Source: Caryophanales bacterium UBA4100
Lineage (GTDB): Bacteria > Bacillota > Bacilli > Paenibacillales > UBA4045
Reading direction: 5' to 3'
NCBI GenBank assembly: GCA_002383285.1
Contig: DFXU01000108.1
Coordinates: 2,239 to 24,145, forward strand
DNA: 21,907 nucleotides
Numbering within the stretch: position 1 is the stretch's first letter; each line of letters begins with the position of its first letter. Positions 1 to 6,419 of this stretch are shown here, piece after piece. The notes below the pieces were generated by a model. It was not told the DNA's origin and did no database searches. It was given only the letters and a program-made list of their open reading frames with translations. The position numbers were made by a program, and so were the translations under genes.

Positions 1-4
1 TTTC

Positions 5-77
<73 letters not shown>

Positions 78-91
78 TCATAATACTCGAA

Positions 92-136
92 CGAACGAAT
101 CCCTGTCAGCCTGCTGACGGGGATTTGTTCGTTTTT
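92..136 (+). terminator. Rho-independent terminator after the tRNA
   Basis: Arms 92-110 and 113-131 form a near-perfect 19-bp stem (one A-C-type mismatch or wobble excepted, G-T pairs allowed) with a very short loop, followed directly by TTTTT at 132-136. It ends the tRNA transcript and suggests that the tRNA is the last gene of a unit extending upstream of the window. Confidence 0.9.
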
Positions 137-332
137 CCCGTGTTCTATACATTGTGGCGGTGTTATATGTTTTTATCGAATCTCTCTGCTCACATAGTAG
201 TAAGCTTATCGTAGGAGAATGTGCGTCTTGTGGGTTAGGTTCATATGGTATGCAGATGGCAGTTTGCGTGTGGAATAGCGCTATTGTACCTCGTAAATGT
301 ACGATTTGCTGTAAAAACTAACTCTCGGAGTG

Positions 333-398
333 AACAGCGCATGTTTCAGCGTTATAGCTCCTCATGAACTGCACTGTTGCGCTGAAACATGCGCTGTT
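333..398. repeat. Perfect 19-bp inverted repeat with 28-bp spacer
   Basis: The arm 333-351 (AACAGCGCATGTTTCAGCG) is the exact reverse complement of 380-398. No T-run follows on the plus strand, so it is not a standard terminator. It could be a miniature mobile or REP-like repeat, or the folded core of a small transcript. Nothing in the window says which. Confidence 0.85.
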
Positions 399-472
399 GG
401 ATAAATGAGGCTGCAAGGAGAAGATTTAACGAATTTGTAATACATAGTAACGCTAAGAGTAGCGTTAATTGA

Positions 473-501
473 TTGACGATACGTATAAATCGTTATAGAA
501 T
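473..501 (+). promoter_or_regulatory. Candidate sigma-A-like promoter upstream of cwlJ
   Basis: TTGACG (473-478) and TAGAAT (496-501) are 17 bp apart. The fit to the vegetative consensus is good, but cwlJ is a sporulation gene read by sigma-E in B. subtilis. An alternative weak sigma-E-like pair is GAATTTA (498-504) with ATTACAAT (521-528). Confidence 0.35.
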
Positions 502-563
502 TTAGCACCCATTCACTTCGATTACAATATCCTAGGTGTATAACATATTAATGAGGTGAACCT

Positions 564-992
564 ATGGCTGTTGTAAAGGCTAGAGAGCAGGATGTTGAGC
601 TCCTAGCAAGATTACTTCGTGCTGAAGCTGAAGGAGAAGGGGAACAGGGCATGCTCATGGTGGGCAATGTGGGCATCAATCGGATCAGAGCAAATTGCTC
701 GGATTTCAAAGGGCTGCGGACCATTTCGCATATGGTTTACCAGCCGCACGCATTCGAAGCGACCATACACGGATACTTCTATCAGAAGGCAAGGGAACGC
801 GAGAAGCGCCTAGCCCGGAGGGCGATAGATGGCGAGCGGCTATGGCCGGCCAAATTCAGCTTATGGTATTTCCGACCTCCAGGTGATTGTCCCGCTACCT
901 GGTACAATCAGCCATTGGTAGCACGCTACAAGCTGCATTGCTTCTACCAGCCGACGGGCGAAGAGTGCGAGAATGTGTATAATACGTATTGA
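564..992 (+). CDS. cwlJ: Spore cortex-lytic enzyme CwlJ
   Basis: CwlJ is a spore-coat-associated hydrolase that degrades muramic-delta-lactam cortex peptidoglycan during germination, in particular in the calcium-dipicolinate response of B. subtilis. The 142-residue product has the family's usual length and lacks a signal peptide, as expected for CwlJ and unlike SleB. The segment RAEAEGEGEQG (about residues 19-29) carries the conserved glutamate region of the SleB/CwlJ hydrolase fold. Other hallmark segments are GNVGINR, YQPHAFEA, WPAKFSLWYFRP, CPATWYNQP and the C-terminal CENVYNTY. The ATG at 564 follows AGGTGA. The gene is transcribed alone and closed by a terminator. A gerQ partner, needed for CwlJ localisation in Bacillus and adjacent to it in some species, is not next to it here. 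Confidence 0.95.
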   Translation: MAVVKAREQDVELLARLLRAEAEGEGEQGMLMVGNVGINRIRANCSDFKGLRTISHMVYQPHAFEATIHGYFYQKAREREKRLARRAIDGERLWPAKFSLWYFRPPGDCPATWYNQPLVARYKLHCFYQPTGEECENVYNTY

Positions 993-1010
993 ACAGTATT
1001 AGATATTGTC

Positions 1011-1043
1011 AAGAAACCTTATACCACTGGGTTTCTTTTTTTT
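1011..1043 (+). terminator. Terminator of cwlJ
   Basis: AAGAAACC (1011-1018) pairs with GGTTTCTT (1030-1037) across an 11-nt loop, and the T-run continues to 1043. It lies 19 bp after the cwlJ stop codon. Confidence 0.85.
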
Positions 1044-1578
1044 CTTACGACAGCAAGATTAACTATCAGACATGTACCTCATATGCAGGGAAAGCGTCTG
1101 TCGATTAGATGAAGCCATGAATATGTACATACCGGAGGACCTATCCGGACATACAATCTGTTATTTGTGAACTTTTGACTGATTTTCGTATAGTGGCGGA
1201 CAGGAGATCCTTTATTTCGTTCAAAACAGGGTTTTTGGACTGCTATATCACTAAATAGCGGCTTCTGTGTCCGCTTAACTTCGTTTTATCCATGATTTCA
1301 CCACAATAGCGACTCCTGTGTCCGCTTGAAGCCATTCTTTATTCTCATTCCAATGTTTCTCAATGTTATATTGTTTATCCCGATGTTTTTAAACATGAAA
1401 AGCAACATATCATGCTCCTATATAGAGTTGTATGTTAATCTAGCTGTCGTAGTTTTTTGGCTCAGCAAGATGAACGAATAATCTCATTGCTATCGAAGAA
1501 TGAAACCTCGCACGTTCAGTTACGTAAGAGAGACTATGACTTTTTTAACAGTTAGCTTGGAGCTAGGGGTGTGAAGTG
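1044..1578. other. Intergenic stretch with short degenerate repeats
   Basis: These 535 bases lack a plausible gene. Three related short repeats lie at 1190-1332. A small palindrome, ATGTTTTTAAACAT, lies near 1384-1397, and a short CCGGA/TCCGG hairpin at 1132-1148. I see no convincing promoter consensus for the downstream gene. Confidence 0.55.
1190..1332. repeat. Three degenerate 'aatagcgg...gtccgctt' intergenic repeats
   Basis: Copies lie at about 1190-1220 (ATAGTGGCGGACAGGAGATC...), 1254-1283 (AATAGCGGCTTCTGTGTCCG...) and 1305-1332 (AATAGCGACTCCTGTGTCCG...). The last two share 'AATAGCG-CT-CTGTGTCCGCTT'. The first two share the downstream 'TTCGTT'. Each unit is itself roughly palindromic (AGCGG...CCGCT). 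From memory, such units are common in Paenibacillus intergenic DNA, but I cannot verify that here. Confidence 0.6.
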
Positions 1579-1878
1579 ATGGGTTTTTCATATGTGTTAT
1601 TATTATCTCTCATCCTACCCGTATTCATTCTGACTATATATATAATGGCGCGGGTACTTATTCGCAAAGAAATTCCAGATAGTCGATTTTCTCCATTCGA
1701 TAGCATTATGGGGCAAACTCAGATTGAATATCATGAGCATAAGGAAGAGAAGGAAGACGAGGGTGAGCAAGGGGACGACAAGAACAAGAATAACAAGAAT
1801 AAGAATAAGAATAAGAATAAGAATAAGAATAAGAATAAGAACAAGAATAAGAATAAGAATAAGAATAAGAATAGGTGA
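1579..1878 (+). CDS. Small membrane protein with a (Lys-Asn)n tail
   Basis: I do not recognise a family. From the ATG at 1579 the product has 99 residues: a strong hydrophobic helix at about residues 3-25, a short linker, an acidic/His-rich stretch (EHKEEKEDEGEQGDD), then a tail ending in thirteen Lys-Asn dipeptides and one Arg. A GTG immediately upstream at 1576 is an alternative start, but AGGGGTG at 1565-1571 is better spaced for 1579. The tail is encoded by a hexanucleotide microsatellite, so copy-number changes keep the frame. The stop codon lies 9 bp before the next ATG, and that gene's Shine-Dalgarno overlaps the stop, implying coupled translation with the metallo-hydrolase. The tail is very basic and likely disordered; it could contact membrane lipids or nucleic acid, but no function can be assigned. 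Confidence 0.6.
   Translation: MGFSYVLLLSLILPVFILTIYIMARVLIRKEIPDSRFSPFDSIMGQTQIEYHEHKEEKEDEGEQGDDKNKNNKNKNKNKNKNKNKNKNKNKNKNKNKNR
1780..1872 (+). repeat. (AAGAAT)n hexanucleotide microsatellite inside a gene
   Basis: Thirteen uninterrupted hexamers run from 1795 to 1872, twelve AAGAAT and one AAGAAC (1837-1842). Two more units precede them at 1780-1791, separated by AAC. The unit length is a multiple of three, so slippage changes the number of Lys-Asn pairs without a frameshift. Confidence 0.97.
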
Positions 1879-1887
1879 GGTAGATTC

Positions 1888-3009
1888 ATGTTTCTGCTAT
1901 TTATCTGTATATTAATCATTGTACTTGCAGCGATTGTTGCATACATAGTTATAAGGTATTACCCGCCTCTTGGTGGAAGCGGCAGGGCATTGCAGGAATA
2001 CAAGAATCGAATTCAACAATCTGTAAACTTCGTCGATGGGAAATTCATGAATCAAGCTCCTACTTCTATGAGTATGGATTTGAAAACTACATTAGGTGTG
2101 CTCACTGAATTGATAAAAGGGAAGCCCAATGGAAAACCCAAGAGGTCAGTGCCCGTCAAGCTAATGGATACATTGCTCATGCAAGATATAGAAAATAAGC
2201 TCACTAGAGTAACATGGTTAGGACATTCAGCGATATTCATACAAATGAATGGGCTGAATATTATGCTAGACCCTATGTTAGGTAAAGTACCGTCTCCATT
2301 CCCTGCCTTCGGGGGAAAGCGTTATAGTCAGCAGCTACCGATTACTATCGATCAGCTGCCACAGATTGATGCTGTTATACTCTCACACGATCATTATGAT
2401 CATCTCGACTATAGCTCGATTCAGCAATTGAAGGATAAGGTAAAGATGTTCTTCGTTCCACTAGGGTTAGGTGCTCATCTAACCCGGTGGGGAGTATCAC
2501 AAGAGAGAATCAAAGAGCATGATTGGTGGGAGCAAACAGAGTATTGTGGAATAACATTAACGGCTACACCTGCCAGACATTTCTCTGGAAGAAGCGTACA
2601 GGACCGCTTTGCCACGCTATGGTGCTCATGGGTCATTGCTTCGAAGGATACGAGAATATTCTTCAGTGGAGACAGCGGATATGGTGAACATTTCGCAGCA
2701 ATTGGAGAGAAATACGGTCCGTTCGATCTGACCTTAATGGAATGTGGGCAATATGATGAGCGTTGGTTACCTGTACATATGATGCCGGAACAAACGGTGC
2801 AAGCTCAGCTGGATGTCCGAGGTAAGCTGATGATTCCAATTCACTGGGGTGCATTTACATTAGCATTGCATAGCTGGACTGATCCGATAGAACGTGTATT
2901 TCGAGCGGCGGGTAATCGGCATGTGGCTTTGGCCACACCCAGAATCGGAGAAACGGTGACAGTTGGAGATGCCGGATTTCCTACGTACACATGGTGGCGA
3001 GAACATTAA
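1888..3009 (+). CDS. Membrane-anchored MBL-fold hydrolase, NAPE-PLD/UlaG-like
   Basis: A 373-residue metallo-beta-lactamase-fold protein. Residues 2-23 are a hydrophobic helix that probably anchors it, with no lipobox. The MBL domain starts at about residue 110 (TRVTWLGHSA). The metal site is complete: H167-D-H169-Y-D171-H172, H231 (ARHFSG), D262 (FFSGDSGYG) and H319 (PIHWG). The LGHSA and DHYDHLD blocks and the short WCSW/PIHWGAF segments resemble the family that includes N-acyl-phosphatidylethanolamine phospholipase D and UlaG-type enzymes, so a phosphodiester or ester substrate is plausible but unproven. The ATG at 1888 follows AGGTGAGG, which overlaps the stop of the preceding gene, so the two are likely cotranscribed. 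Side of the membrane and substrate are unknown. Confidence 0.85.
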   Translation: MFLLFICILIIVLAAIVAYIVIRYYPPLGGSGRALQEYKNRIQQSVNFVDGKFMNQAPTSMSMDLKTTLGVLTELIKGKPNGKPKRSVPVKLMDTLLMQDIENKLTRVTWLGHSAIFIQMNGLNIMLDPMLGKVPSPFPAFGGKRYSQQLPITIDQLPQIDAVILSHDHYDHLDYSSIQQLKDKVKMFFVPLGLGAHLTRWGVSQERIKEHDWWEQTEYCGITLTATPARHFSGRSVQDRFATLWCSWVIASKDTRIFFSGDSGYGEHFAAIGEKYGPFDLTLMECGQYDERWLPVHMMPEQTVQAQLDVRGKLMIPIHWGAFTLALHSWTDPIERVFRAAGNRHVALATPRIGETVTVGDAGFPTYTWWREH

Positions 3010-3089
3010 CGAGGAATGATTGGTAATTTTGCATCAAGGTAAATTTTCATGTACGATAATAAAGAACTTCATATCGAATTAAGAATTAC

Positions 3090-3129
3090 GGAGGAGCCTG
3101 CACCAAGGGCTACTTCTTTTTATTTTTTT
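3090..3129 (+). terminator. Hairpin terminator or leader attenuator before the antiporter
   Basis: GGAG-g-AGCC (3090-3098) pairs with GGCT-a-CTTC (3108-3116) with one internal mismatch and a 9-nt loop, followed by TTTTTATTTTTTT. It most simply ends the upstream operon. If the antiporter transcript starts further upstream it could act as an attenuator. Confidence 0.6.
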
Positions 3130-3165
3130 GGATACAATAATCATAATACTATTGGAGGTACTCTC

Positions 3166-4296
3166 ATGGAATTCATTCTTTACTTGGTATTAATCTTATT
3201 CTTTACGAAGATTGCAGGAGATTTATCGGTTCGTATCGGGCAGCCTGCTGTGCTTGGTAAATTGATTGTCGGAATTATCTTAGGGCCCGCGGTGCTTGGT
3301 TGGATTGAGCAAGGCAGCTTTATTAATGAATTGTCGGAGATCGGTGTGCTGCTACTTATGTTTATTGCAGGCTTAGAAACCGATCTGGAGCAGCTTAAGC
3401 AGAACTGGAAATCTGCATTGGCGGTTGCCATAGGGGGAATTATCCTTCCGTTTGTCGGGGGGTATTACTCAGCAATTGCCTTCGGGTTTGACCAGACCTA
3501 TGCATTATTCTTCGGTGTTATATTCTGTGCAACCTCGGTAAGTATATCTGTTCAAGTATTAAAGGAAATGAATAAATTGAACTCCCGCGAAGGAACAACG
3601 ATCCTGGGAGCGGCAGTGATCGATGATGTGCTGGTTGTTATCCTACTCACAGTTATGATGAGTGTAGTTGGCACGGGAAATGATATATCGATTGGCTTGA
3701 TCATAGGTAAGAAAATTCTATTCTTCATTGTCGTATTCGTTGTAGGCTGGTTAGTAGTTCCGAAAGTTATGAAGTGGATGTCACCAGCCAGATTAACAGA
3801 GTCAGTGATTACGAGTGCTTTATTCATATGCTTCGCCTTTGTATACTTTGCGGAGTATCTACAGATGGCTGGAATTATCGGCGCATTCTGTGCAGGAATA
3901 GCTGTCTCCCAGACTACTCATAAGCACACGGTAGAGGAGAAAATTGAACCGATTGCTTACTCAATTTTTGTTCCGATATTCTTTGTTAGTATTGGTCTGA
4001 ATGTATCCTTCGAGGGTATTGCTGCTCAGTGGTGGTTCGTGATTGTCATCACTATTATCGCAATTATTACCAAGCTAGTTGGCGGATGGGTCGGAGCACG
4101 TCTAACCGGCTTTAATGCAAAATCATCCTTGGTTATCGGATCAGGTATGGTGAGTAGAGGTGAGGTTGCGTTAATAATTGGTGCGACAGGGCTGCAAACA
4201 GGGTTAGTCATGCAAGAATACTTTACCTCCATTGTGATTATGGTGATTATTACAACGCTTGTGACTCCACCGATGTTAAAGAAGTTTTTCCGCTAG
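3166..4296 (+). CDS. CPA2-family Na+(K+)/H+ antiporter, NapA-like
   Basis: The 376-residue product is almost entirely transmembrane (about 11-13 helices) and exchanges monovalent cations for protons across the cytoplasmic membrane. Family hallmarks are the GQPAVLGKLIVGIILGP segment near the N-terminus, the LLMFIAGLE motif, and the paired aspartates D153-D154 in AAVIDDVLVV, equivalent to the ion-binding Asp pair of NapA-type antiporters. The C-terminus ends just after the last helix, so there is no RCK/TrkA-N regulatory domain as in KefB/KefC. I chose the ATG at 3166 because GGAGG lies 7 bp upstream. A longer open frame starting at 3049 would read through a terminator hairpin and adds a polar, unconserved-looking extension. 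The stop overlaps that of the convergent glycosidase gene. Confidence 0.9.
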   Translation: MEFILYLVLILFFTKIAGDLSVRIGQPAVLGKLIVGIILGPAVLGWIEQGSFINELSEIGVLLLMFIAGLETDLEQLKQNWKSALAVAIGGIILPFVGGYYSAIAFGFDQTYALFFGVIFCATSVSISVQVLKEMNKLNSREGTTILGAAVIDDVLVVILLTVMMSVVGTGNDISIGLIIGKKILFFIVVFVVGWLVVPKVMKWMSPARLTESVITSALFICFAFVYFAEYLQMAGIIGAFCAGIAVSQTTHKHTVEEKIEPIAYSIFVPIFFVSIGLNVSFEGIAAQWWFVIVITIIAIITKLVGGWVGARLTGFNAKSSLVIGSGMVSRGEVALIIGATGLQTGLVMQEYFTSIVIMVIITTLVTPPMLKKFFR

Positions 4297-6269
4297 CTGT
4301 CGCTTCTTGATTTATCATCGAGTACTAATACCCAATCGTTACCCCGACCTTTAGAGGGAGGGGTGAAGGTTTTTTTTCCAGTGTTCGGATAATGATTAAT
4401 GTATGTAAAGCCTCCGGTTCTGGGATTGTACCAAGATGCAGATACGGTTTCACCTGAGATCTTGCCCATGTTAATGCTGAAGGAATGTCCTGAAGAGCTA
4501 TAGATGAATGCATAGTCATCTCCTCGTGTCCCCATTATCTTATTAGCACCGGATAAGTCATCTGCAATTAGGGACTGATCCGGTATCCTGTCTAGTATAG
4601 GTCTTGCTTCAATGAGCGCCCTAAGCCACTTCATTGTAGTTCTGCCTTCAGCATGAATAGCCTCCATCCAGTAGCTTGATACACCAATGGCTGGATCTTG
4701 ATCCGCCTCGTACATCTGCCAGATGCTATTGTGACCGTAGGTATGACCGAAGGCGCCAGCAAACAGGGACCAATATGCGGCCTGTCTAGTGTCATATGCA
4801 TCAAATCTGCCATTGGCTAGATTGAATTTAATGGGAAGATGCTCGTATCGAGGTTCGATGTCGATGGTCGGCTTGATGCTTACCTTAGCATAGTCTGATT
4901 GGGCAAAATTGTAATTTGCATAGTCCCTAGATGGATGACCAGATTGGTAGCTATTAAAATCTAACCAGTCATCATCGTGAAAGTAATCAGACGATGATTT
5001 ACCACCCCATGGGTGATACGTTTTTATTTGTGTACCACCACCTAACTCTAGACCCTTCGCCATATTGCGAACAATGGTTAATTTCTCCCTAGAATCTGGA
5101 ATACGATCACCACCAAGCACCCAAATCATATTGTTCTTCTCTGCATATCTGCGTCCAAGCCATTCACCGTACTCAGTAGCATTCTTTGCTTGGAAGATGG
5201 GATCCGATCGTTGGCCCTTGTTCTCCCATAAGTAACTGCCCCAGCTTGGTAGTAGAGCTACATATATGCCCAGGGATTCAGCTATATCGATAATATAGTC
5301 GACATGATCCCAATAGTCATATTCCGAAGCGAGGCTCGGATTGTTACCAGGTGTAACGGCAGGTTTAGTGGGATTCTTATCTATTAAGGGTAAGTCGTCA
5401 TAGGCGTTCGGTTCAGTTAATTGACTTAGCTCCGTCAGTGCAGCAAATTGGATAACATTAATTCCATTGTCAACAGCACTCTGCAAGTAGATAAGAACCT
5501 CGCTTCGATCTAACCGATGCGCTATTTCCCAAGCTGTATCTCCCAACCAGAAGAAAGGAGTATTGTCAGCGTGTGTTAGAAATCTACGGTTGGCGCTTAC
5601 CTTAAGCCTTGTGGGTGTTGGAGGCTGAAGCTTGGATAGCTGAGGCCTTGTTAGATAGTTCATCTTGTAATTGAATGCAGCGTCGATCGCAACGATGGCT
5701 TCCGCCCTAGTCATTAATGCACGTGGTCGAAATTCCCCGTTGGAATCTCCCTTCAGTATTTGGGCTGCAACTAGGCTGGATATTGCTGACTGTGACCACT
5801 CCGCGATAGTGGAGGAGTCTGTAAACATGGATAATTGGATATCTTGAGACTTATCAAGGTCTAGAATTAGGCTAAGCATAAGCGCAGTCTCTTGTCGCGA
5901 AGCTGGGCGGTCTGGTTCTATCTGATTGGACTCATTACCCTGCATATAACCCGCCTTGAAGGCAATAGAGATCTGCTGATAGGCCCAATGATCCAGTGGT
6001 AAATCCTTATACGATACAGATTGGGCGGTAGAAGTAAAATTGAAGGCTTGATTAACTAAGGCCGAAAACTCGGCACGGGTAACATGGTCATTGGGACGGA
6101 TAGCCTCATCATAGGGAAACCACTCACGCTCAATCCAGCTCTGTAGCGTGTCCTCCGCCCAATGGTTATTAATAATATCTACGGGTGCTTTAGCGGACAG
6201 GCAAGATAATGAGGTCAGCATTAATGAGAATGCAAGCAACAAGCTGAGAATAGTACGCATCGTGTTCAC
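4293..6269 (-). CDS. S-layer-anchored GH140-like glycoside hydrolase (SLH x3, DUF4038)
   Basis: A secreted 658-residue surface enzyme. Residues 1-28 form a signal peptide (cleavage likely after SAKA). Three SLH domains follow at about 33-75, 88-135 and 148-197 and should bind pyruvylated secondary cell-wall polymer. The region from about 221 to 560 is a TIM-barrel of the DUF4038/apiosidase-like (GH140) type, with the opening block FLTHADNTPFFWLGDTAWE. Candidate catalytic acids are D388 (WVLGGDR) and E472 (TIDIEPRYE), the two loops that carry them in this family. Residues about 565-652 resemble the small beta-sandwich 'collagen-binding' domain that usually ends these enzymes. GH140 members characterised so far release apiose from rhamnogalacturonan II, but substrate cannot be read from sequence. 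AAGGAG lies 8 bp before the ATG. A promoter with a palindrome lies upstream. Confidence 0.85.
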   Translation of the reverse strand: MNTMRTILSLLLAFSLMLTSLSCLSAKAPVDIINNHWAEDTLQSWIEREWFPYDEAIRPNDHVTRAEFSALVNQAFNFTSTAQSVSYKDLPLDHWAYQQISIAFKAGYMQGNESNQIEPDRPASRQETALMLSLILDLDKSQDIQLSMFTDSSTIAEWSQSAISSLVAAQILKGDSNGEFRPRALMTRAEAIVAIDAAFNYKMNYLTRPQLSKLQPPTPTRLKVSANRRFLTHADNTPFFWLGDTAWEIAHRLDRSEVLIYLQSAVDNGINVIQFAALTELSQLTEPNAYDDLPLIDKNPTKPAVTPGNNPSLASEYDYWDHVDYIIDIAESLGIYVALLPSWGSYLWENKGQRSDPIFQAKNATEYGEWLGRRYAEKNNMIWVLGGDRIPDSREKLTIVRNMAKGLELGGGTQIKTYHPWGGKSSSDYFHDDDWLDFNSYQSGHPSRDYANYNFAQSDYAKVSIKPTIDIEPRYEHLPIKFNLANGRFDAYDTRQAAYWSLFAGAFGHTYGHNSIWQMYEADQDPAIGVSSYWMEAIHAEGRTTMKWLRALIEARPILDRIPDQSLIADDLSGANKIMGTRGDDYAFIYSSSGHSFSINMGKISGETVSASWYNPRTGGFTYINHYPNTGKKTFTPPSKGRGNDWVLVLDDKSRSDS

Positions 6270-6304
6270 TCCTTATTATTTAGATACAATACGTATCAAT
6301 TAAT

Positions 6305-6334
6305 AGTTTATCAATTACTTGATAAACAAGTCAA
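6305..6334 (-). promoter_or_regulatory. Sigma-A promoter of the GH140-like gene
   Basis: On the minus strand, TTGACT (6329-6334) and TAAACT (6305-6310) are separated by 18 bp. The start codon lies 36 bp downstream. The -10 box and most of the spacer are covered by a perfect inverted repeat. Confidence 0.55.
6306..6327. promoter_or_regulatory. Operator-like palindrome inside the GH140 promoter
   Basis: GTTTATCAA (6306-6314) and TTGATAAAC (6319-6327) form a perfect 9-bp inverted repeat with a 4-bp centre, lying between the -35 and -10 boxes and overlapping the latter. Secondary symmetric sequences flank it: GTCAA-C-TTGAC (6330-6340) and GATAC...GTATC (6283-6297). The placement suggests repressor binding. 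The cognate regulator is not identifiable. Confidence 0.6.
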
Positions 6335-6419
6335 CTTGACAACCGATTTGTTGCACATGAGATGTGTTCTACCCTTTATGAGAAATATTGATTTTAATGA
6401 TTAACAACGATTATAACGA

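Larger units (their letters stand above)
137..563. other. Intergenic stretch, no credible gene
   Basis: These 427 bases hold no convincing reading frame. They contain a perfect 19-bp inverted repeat (333-398), a smaller hairpin with arms TAACGCT (448-454) and AGCGTTA (461-467), and a possible promoter at 473-501. I recognise no riboswitch or known small RNA. Confidence 0.6.

Noticed and set aside
1780..1872. CRISPR-like or minisatellite array
   Set aside because: The unit is 6 bp with no spacers, so it is a simple microsatellite inside a reading frame.
1731..1946. Minus-strand frame encoding a Leu-Phe repeat
   Set aside because: It is the antisense of the AAGAAT microsatellite; the apparent hydrophobic protein is a by-product of the repeat.
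3049..3165. 39-residue N-terminal extension of the antiporter
   Set aside because: It would cross a terminator hairpin, lacks a ribosome binding site, and the ATG at 3166 has GGAGG at ideal spacing.
3010..3165. K+- or c-di-AMP-type riboswitch before the antiporter
   Set aside because: I could not find the conserved blocks of any riboswitch class I know in these 156 bases.
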